NCBI GenBank assembly: GCA_016190985.1 | Contig: JACPPI010000005.1 | Location: 1-64,000, forward strand | DNA: 64,000 nt | From: Opitutia bacterium | Lineage (GTDB): Bacteria; Verrucomicrobiota; Verrucomicrobiia; Opitutales; Opitutaceae | Direction: 5' to 3' | Shown: piece by piece, positions 61,329-64,000 of the stretch | Layout of the letters: each line of letters opens with the position of its first letter | Numbering within the stretch: the first letter of the stretch is position 1 | Notes under the pieces: model-generated | Seen by the model: the letters and a program-made list of their open reading frames with translations, nothing else | Database searches by the model: none | Told to the model about the DNA's origin: nothing | Position numbers and translations under genes: made by a program

Positions 61329-62270
61329 ATGAAATCCTTCCTTTCCCTTCTGACGATCGGGGCCCTGCTGGCGTCGCCGGTGGCGCTTTCCGCCAAGATC
61401 ACGCGCACGGTCGAAAAGACCTTCACCGTGCAGCCGGGCGGCAATTTCAAGGCCGTCACGCAGGGCGGCGACATCACGATCCGGACCGCCGACACCAGTG
61501 AGCTGCGCATCGCGGCCCGGCAGGTCATCCGTGCCTCCACGGACCGGGAAGCCGATGGGATTCTGGAGAAACTCAGTCTGACCTTTGAGCAGCATGGCAA
61601 CGACGTCACGGCCGAGGCCAAATACGAGAAACGGCTCGGCGGCTTCCACTGGGGCGGCTGGCCACCGGTCAGCGTTTCGTTCGACGTCACCGTCCCGAAG
61701 AATTTCAATCTCAACCTCAGCACCTCGGGCGGCGACATCACCGCCGGCAGCGTGCAGGGCAATGTCCGCGCCCGCACCAGCGGCGGCAACCTGAGGTTTG
61801 ACCGCGTCGACGGCGAGATCGACGCCCACACCTCGGGCGGCGACATCACGCTCAAGGAAGGCACCGCCCGCGCCAAGCTGGGCACCTCCGGCGGCAACAT
61901 CGAGGTCGACCGCGCCGGCGGCCCCACGGAAGTCTCCACCTCGGGCGGCGACCTCACCATCAATTCGGTCGCCCAGCTGATCAGCGCGACCACCTCGGGC
62001 GGCAATGTCCGCGCGACCATCACCGAGCCGCTCCAGCAGGACACCGTCCTCAGCACCTCCGGCGGCGATGTGCGGGTGCGCGTCGTGAAGGGCGCCGGCT
62101 TCGAACTCGACGCCAGCACCTCCGGCGGCGACGTCCGGGCCGAGGGCCTGACCATCACCATCGCCAAGGGCGGGGTGGGCCGGAGCCGCCTCGTGGGCAG
62201 CGTCAACGGCGGCGGCCCGCGGCTCAAGCTCCGCTCCAGCGGCGGCGACATCTCGGTGCGCACCGACTGA
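61329..62270 (+). CDS. DUF4097-type exported beta-solenoid protein with TSGGD repeats
   Basis: The 313-residue product has a signal peptide (LSLLTIGALLASPVALSA). From about residue 125 a short motif, (T/S)SGG(D/N) plus a hydrophobic residue, recurs about every 17-22 residues (NLSTSGGDITAGSV, ARTSGGNLRF, AHTSGGDITL, GTSGGNIEV, STSGGDLTI, RSSGGDISVRTD). This is the DUF4097/adhesin-like beta-solenoid pattern. The function is unknown; the location is probably periplasmic or at the cell surface. It is 50 bases after the Spx-like gene. Confidence 0.85.
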   Translation: MKSFLSLLTIGALLASPVALSAKITRTVEKTFTVQPGGNFKAVTQGGDITIRTADTSELRIAARQVIRASTDREADGILEKLSLTFEQHGNDVTAEAKYEKRLGGFHWGGWPPVSVSFDVTVPKNFNLNLSTSGGDITAGSVQGNVRARTSGGNLRFDRVDGEIDAHTSGGDITLKEGTARAKLGTSGGNIEVDRAGGPTEVSTSGGDLTINSVAQLISATTSGGNVRATITEPLQQDTVLSTSGGDVRVRVVKGAGFELDASTSGGDVRAEGLTITIAKGGVGRSRLVGSVNGGGPRLKLRSSGGDISVRTD

Positions 62271-62304
62271 TTCTCACCAGGCAAACCCAGGTGTGTGTGC
62301 AAAG

Positions 62305-62330
62305 GAAGCCAGCGCGAAAGCGCTGGCTTC
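62305..62330 (+). terminator. GNRA-tetraloop hairpin after the DUF4097 gene
   Basis: GAAGCCAGCGC and GCGCTGGCTTC form a perfect 11-base-pair stem with a GAAA loop. It is followed only by a weak T run (TGACTTTC), so termination is likely but not certain. Confidence 0.6.
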
Positions 62331-62357
62331 TGACTTTCGGCGAGGTTCAATCGCGGC

Positions 62358-63152
62358 GTGGGACTGATTGATACGCACACGCACCTCGATTCATTTGCCC
62401 GGCGCGGCGAATTGTCGGCAATCCTATCCCGGGCGAAGGCCGCCGGGCTGGAGGCGATGGTGACCATCGGCACCGATACGGACGACTGGACGCTGTATCG
62501 TGATCTGGCGCGGGATCACCCAGGGCTTGTCCATTACACAGTGGGATTGCATCCGTGCAGCGTGGGGGCGGATTGGGCCGGGCAAGTGGAGCAGCTGGAG
62601 GATTTCTGGCGCGGTGCGACGAAGCCGGTTGCTCAGGGCGAAACCGGGCTGGACCGGTTTCACCTGCCGAAGGATGCCGCCGAGGCGGAGAAGATCTTCG
62701 CTTGGCAGAAGGCGGCGTTTGCGGAGCAGCTGGGACTCGCGAAGAAGCTCGGGTGTCCGGTCGTGGTGCATTCGCGCGGGGCCTTTGCGGAATGCGTGGA
62801 GATGATCGATGCCGCCGGGGTGGATTGGCGCCGCGTGGTCTTCCACTGTTTCGCCGAAGGGCCGGCCGAGATGGCCGAGCTGACCAAACGCGGGGGCTGC
62901 GGGTCGTTCACCGGCATCATCACCTACAAGACTGCCGAGGCCATCCGGGCGGCCGCGCTGGCGCAGGGCCTGGACCGGCTGATGATCGAGACCGACGCGC
63001 CCTACCTCACGCCTCTGCCCCACCGGGGAAAACCCAACGAGCCGGCCTACCTGCGGCACACGGCGGAATTTTGCGCCGGGGTGTTTGGGGTGAGTTATGA
63101 GCAACTGGCGGAAGCCACGACCCGAAACGCCCGGAAGTTTTTCGGGATTTAG
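62358..63152 (+). CDS. TatD-family metal-dependent deoxyribonuclease
   Basis: A 264-residue TIM-barrel metallohydrolase starting at GTG. LIDTHTHLDSFARRGEL gives the HxH pair, GETGLDRFHLP the bridging glutamate, VVVHSRGA and VVFHCFAEG further ligands and MIETDAPYLTPLPHRGKPNE the terminal aspartate. TatD enzymes are 3'-5' DNases or general quality-control nucleases. The family is multi-copy, so the exact symbol (tatD, ycfH) is not assigned. The stop codon lies at the edge of an inverted repeat. Confidence 0.92.
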   Translation: MGLIDTHTHLDSFARRGELSAILSRAKAAGLEAMVTIGTDTDDWTLYRDLARDHPGLVHYTVGLHPCSVGADWAGQVEQLEDFWRGATKPVAQGETGLDRFHLPKDAAEAEKIFAWQKAAFAEQLGLAKKLGCPVVVHSRGAFAECVEMIDAAGVDWRRVVFHCFAEGPAEMAELTKRGGCGSFTGIITYKTAEAIRAAALAQGLDRLMIETDAPYLTPLPHRGKPNEPAYLRHTAEFCAGVFGVSYEQLAEATTRNARKFFGI

Positions 63153-63245
63153 CCCACGGAACGCACAGAACACCCGGAAGCCGGGAAACAAAAAGGCCGG
63201 TCAGAGACCGGCCCCATTTCAGTGTATGCCGTGTGTTCCGTGGGC
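63152..63245. repeat. Inverted repeat enclosing the HPr terminator
   Basis: GCCCACGGAA at 63152-63161 is matched by TTCCGTGGGC at 63236-63245, with partial further pairing (CACAG/TGTG). The terminator hairpin for the HPr gene lies inside. The arm resembles, but is not the same as, the repeat after ada. Confidence 0.65.
63186..63213 (-). terminator. Terminator after the HPr gene
   Basis: On the minus strand, GGCCGGTC and GACCGGCC pair around a three-base loop, followed by TTTTTGTTT. Confidence 0.85.
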
Positions 63246-63254
63246 AACGTGGCC

Positions 63255-63551
63255 TTACGCTTCTTCAAACCGTCTGGCGAACAGGGCCTCGAGCTCGACC
63301 AGCAGCTGGGGGGCGTCCTCGCCCGTGGCGATGAACTTGACGGTCGAGCCCTTGGCGGCGGCCAGCATCATCAGGCCCATGATGCTCTTGCCGTTCACCT
63401 GCTCCTCGTCCTTCTCGACCAGGACCTCGGATTTGAACTTGTTGGTGACCCGCACGATCATGGCCGCCGGCCGCGCGTGGATGCCCATCTTGTTCTGCAC
63501 GAGGAGTTCCTTCGTGTGGGTGGCGGCGGATGCGGTGTTGCTCTTTTCCAT
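63255..63551 (-). CDS. HPr-family phosphocarrier protein
   Basis: A 98-residue protein with His25 in KMGIHARPAAMIV, the residue phosphorylated by enzyme I, and Ser56 in NGKSIMGLMML, the site used by HPr kinase. About ten extra residues precede the usual start. HPr can serve sugar uptake or, in many bacteria without complete sugar PTS, regulation through the nitrogen PTS or HPr kinase. No other PTS gene is in the window. The start at 63551 matches the family better than one 13 codons upstream. Confidence 0.92.
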   Translation of the reverse strand: MEKSNTASAATHTKELLVQNKMGIHARPAAMIVRVTNKFKSEVLVEKDEEQVNGKSIMGLMMLAAAKGSTVKFIATGEDAPQLLVELEALFARRFEEA

Positions 63552-63631
63552 TGCGGTCGACCTGTGGGGTCGGATTAAAGGGTAACGCAAAAGCCGGTCG
63601 CGCCCCGGCTTGCAATCACAAAGACCCCCGC

Positions 63632-64000
63632 ATGCCCGCCTTCGCCATCATCGTGCCGTGCCGCCTGGAGTCCACGCGGTTTCCGGGGAAACTTCTGCAT
63701 CCGATTAAGGGGAAGCCGCTTGTGCTCTGGGTGGCCGAACGCATCGCCGCGCAAGCCCCTGATTATCCGTTGTGGTTTGCGGTGGACCATGAATCGCTGG
63801 CGGCGTGCATAGAGGGGGCCGGTTTCCGGGCCATATTGACCGATCCCGGCCATCCCAGCGGCACGGATCGCATCGCCCAGGCCAACCGCACCGTCCGGTC
63901 CAGCTACGTCCTCAATGTGCAGGCCGATGAGCCTTTGGTCAGCACCGGACAGCTCCAAGCGCTCGCCAAGCTCATCCAAGGCGACTGCCCGATGGCGACA
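63632..64000 (+). CDS. kdsB: KDO cytidylyltransferase, N-terminal part
   Basis: The reading frame opens MPAFAIIVPCRLESTRFPGK and stays open to the edge of the window (123 codons). The N-terminal nucleotide-binding loop (VPCRLESTRFPGK), HPSGTDRIAQA and VLNVQADEPLV are the KdsB signatures; the usual VQGDEP has Ala in place of Gly. It activates 3-deoxy-manno-octulosonate with CTP for lipopolysaccharide synthesis, supporting a Gram-negative host. About half of the gene, including its stop, lies beyond the window. Confidence 0.93.
   Translation, partial: MPAFAIIVPCRLESTRFPGKLLHPIKGKPLVLWVAERIAAQAPDYPLWFAVDHESLAACIEGAGFRAILTDPGHPSGTDRIAQANRTVRSSYVLNVQADEPLVSTGQLQALAKLIQGDCPMAT

Noticed and set aside
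63255-63551. A phosphotransferase sugar-uptake operon around the HPr gene
   Set aside because: No enzyme I or enzyme II gene is in the window; the HPr gene has its own terminator and stands alone.

Overview
The window looks like a chromosomal segment of a high-GC, Gram-negative bacterium of the Verrucomicrobiota, most likely Opitutaceae-like. This is inferred from gene style, not from a database search: an autotransporter-type beta-strand-repeat protein, a b558-type three-subunit succinate dehydrogenase, a LacI-controlled TonB receptor without a SusD partner, a kelch-type/sodium symporter fusion, KDO synthesis (outer membrane), and start codons that mostly lack a Shine-Dalgarno sequence. There are 59 protein genes that I can support, three tRNAs (Pro, Arg, Leu) and a set of different palindromic repeats between and inside genes. 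No stretch of more than 300 bases lacks a gene; the longest gaps are the 241-base divergent region 18190-18429 and the 225-base gap 33881-34105, where I see nothing gene-like.

Layout. 1-12.6 kb: a truncated beta-strand-repeat protein, tRNA-Pro, a LysM protein, a NUDIX hydrolase, a PaaK-like ligase, then sdhC-sdhA-(ORF6N gene)-sdhB, with the ORF6N gene and a 25-base palindrome lodged inside the succinate dehydrogenase operon; then small envelope proteins, lysA and gpsA. 12.6-28.4 kb: a carbohydrate/acid utilisation locus. A LacI regulator, a ribokinase-like kinase, a GH127-type beta-L-arabinofuranosidase, a TonB receptor, a kelch-SSS symporter and a secreted esterase lie beside a tightly packed leftward operon (TIM-barrel/FGE-like protein, CitE-like lyase, CaiB-type CoA-transferase, BT1-type transporter). 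Four perfect copies of the 12-base palindrome GCAAACGTTTGC sit in the promoter regions of these units, which predicts one LacI regulon.

28.5-41.5 kb: mixed housekeeping and accessory genes (inositol-phosphatase-like, EamA exporter, DJ-1/PfpI, MocR regulator, two low-GC small genes, GNAT, DEAD-box helicase with a DEVD motif, S1 protease lipoprotein, arsenate reductase, HAD phosphatase, hisC, TPR protein). 41.7-45.8 kb: an exopolysaccharide export trio (beta-barrel, Wza-like, Wzc-like tyrosine kinase), whose first two genes each carry a short tandem duplication ending at the start codon. 45.8-64 kb: tsaC/sua5, rpsR, tRNA-Arg, a sigma factor fused to a membrane domain, FMN reductase, aroC, a degenerate P-loop protein, ada, tRNA-Leu, a GIY-YIG protein, deoA, a giant hrpA containing three in-frame repeat insertions, CBS, dienelactone hydrolase and Spx-like genes, a TSGGD-repeat protein, tatD, HPr and the start of kdsB.

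The most interesting candidates are the LacI regulon that appears to tie arabinoside cleavage to CoA-dependent acid cleavage, the ORF6N gene plus palindrome inside the sdh operon, and the repeat elements that have been absorbed in frame by hrpA.
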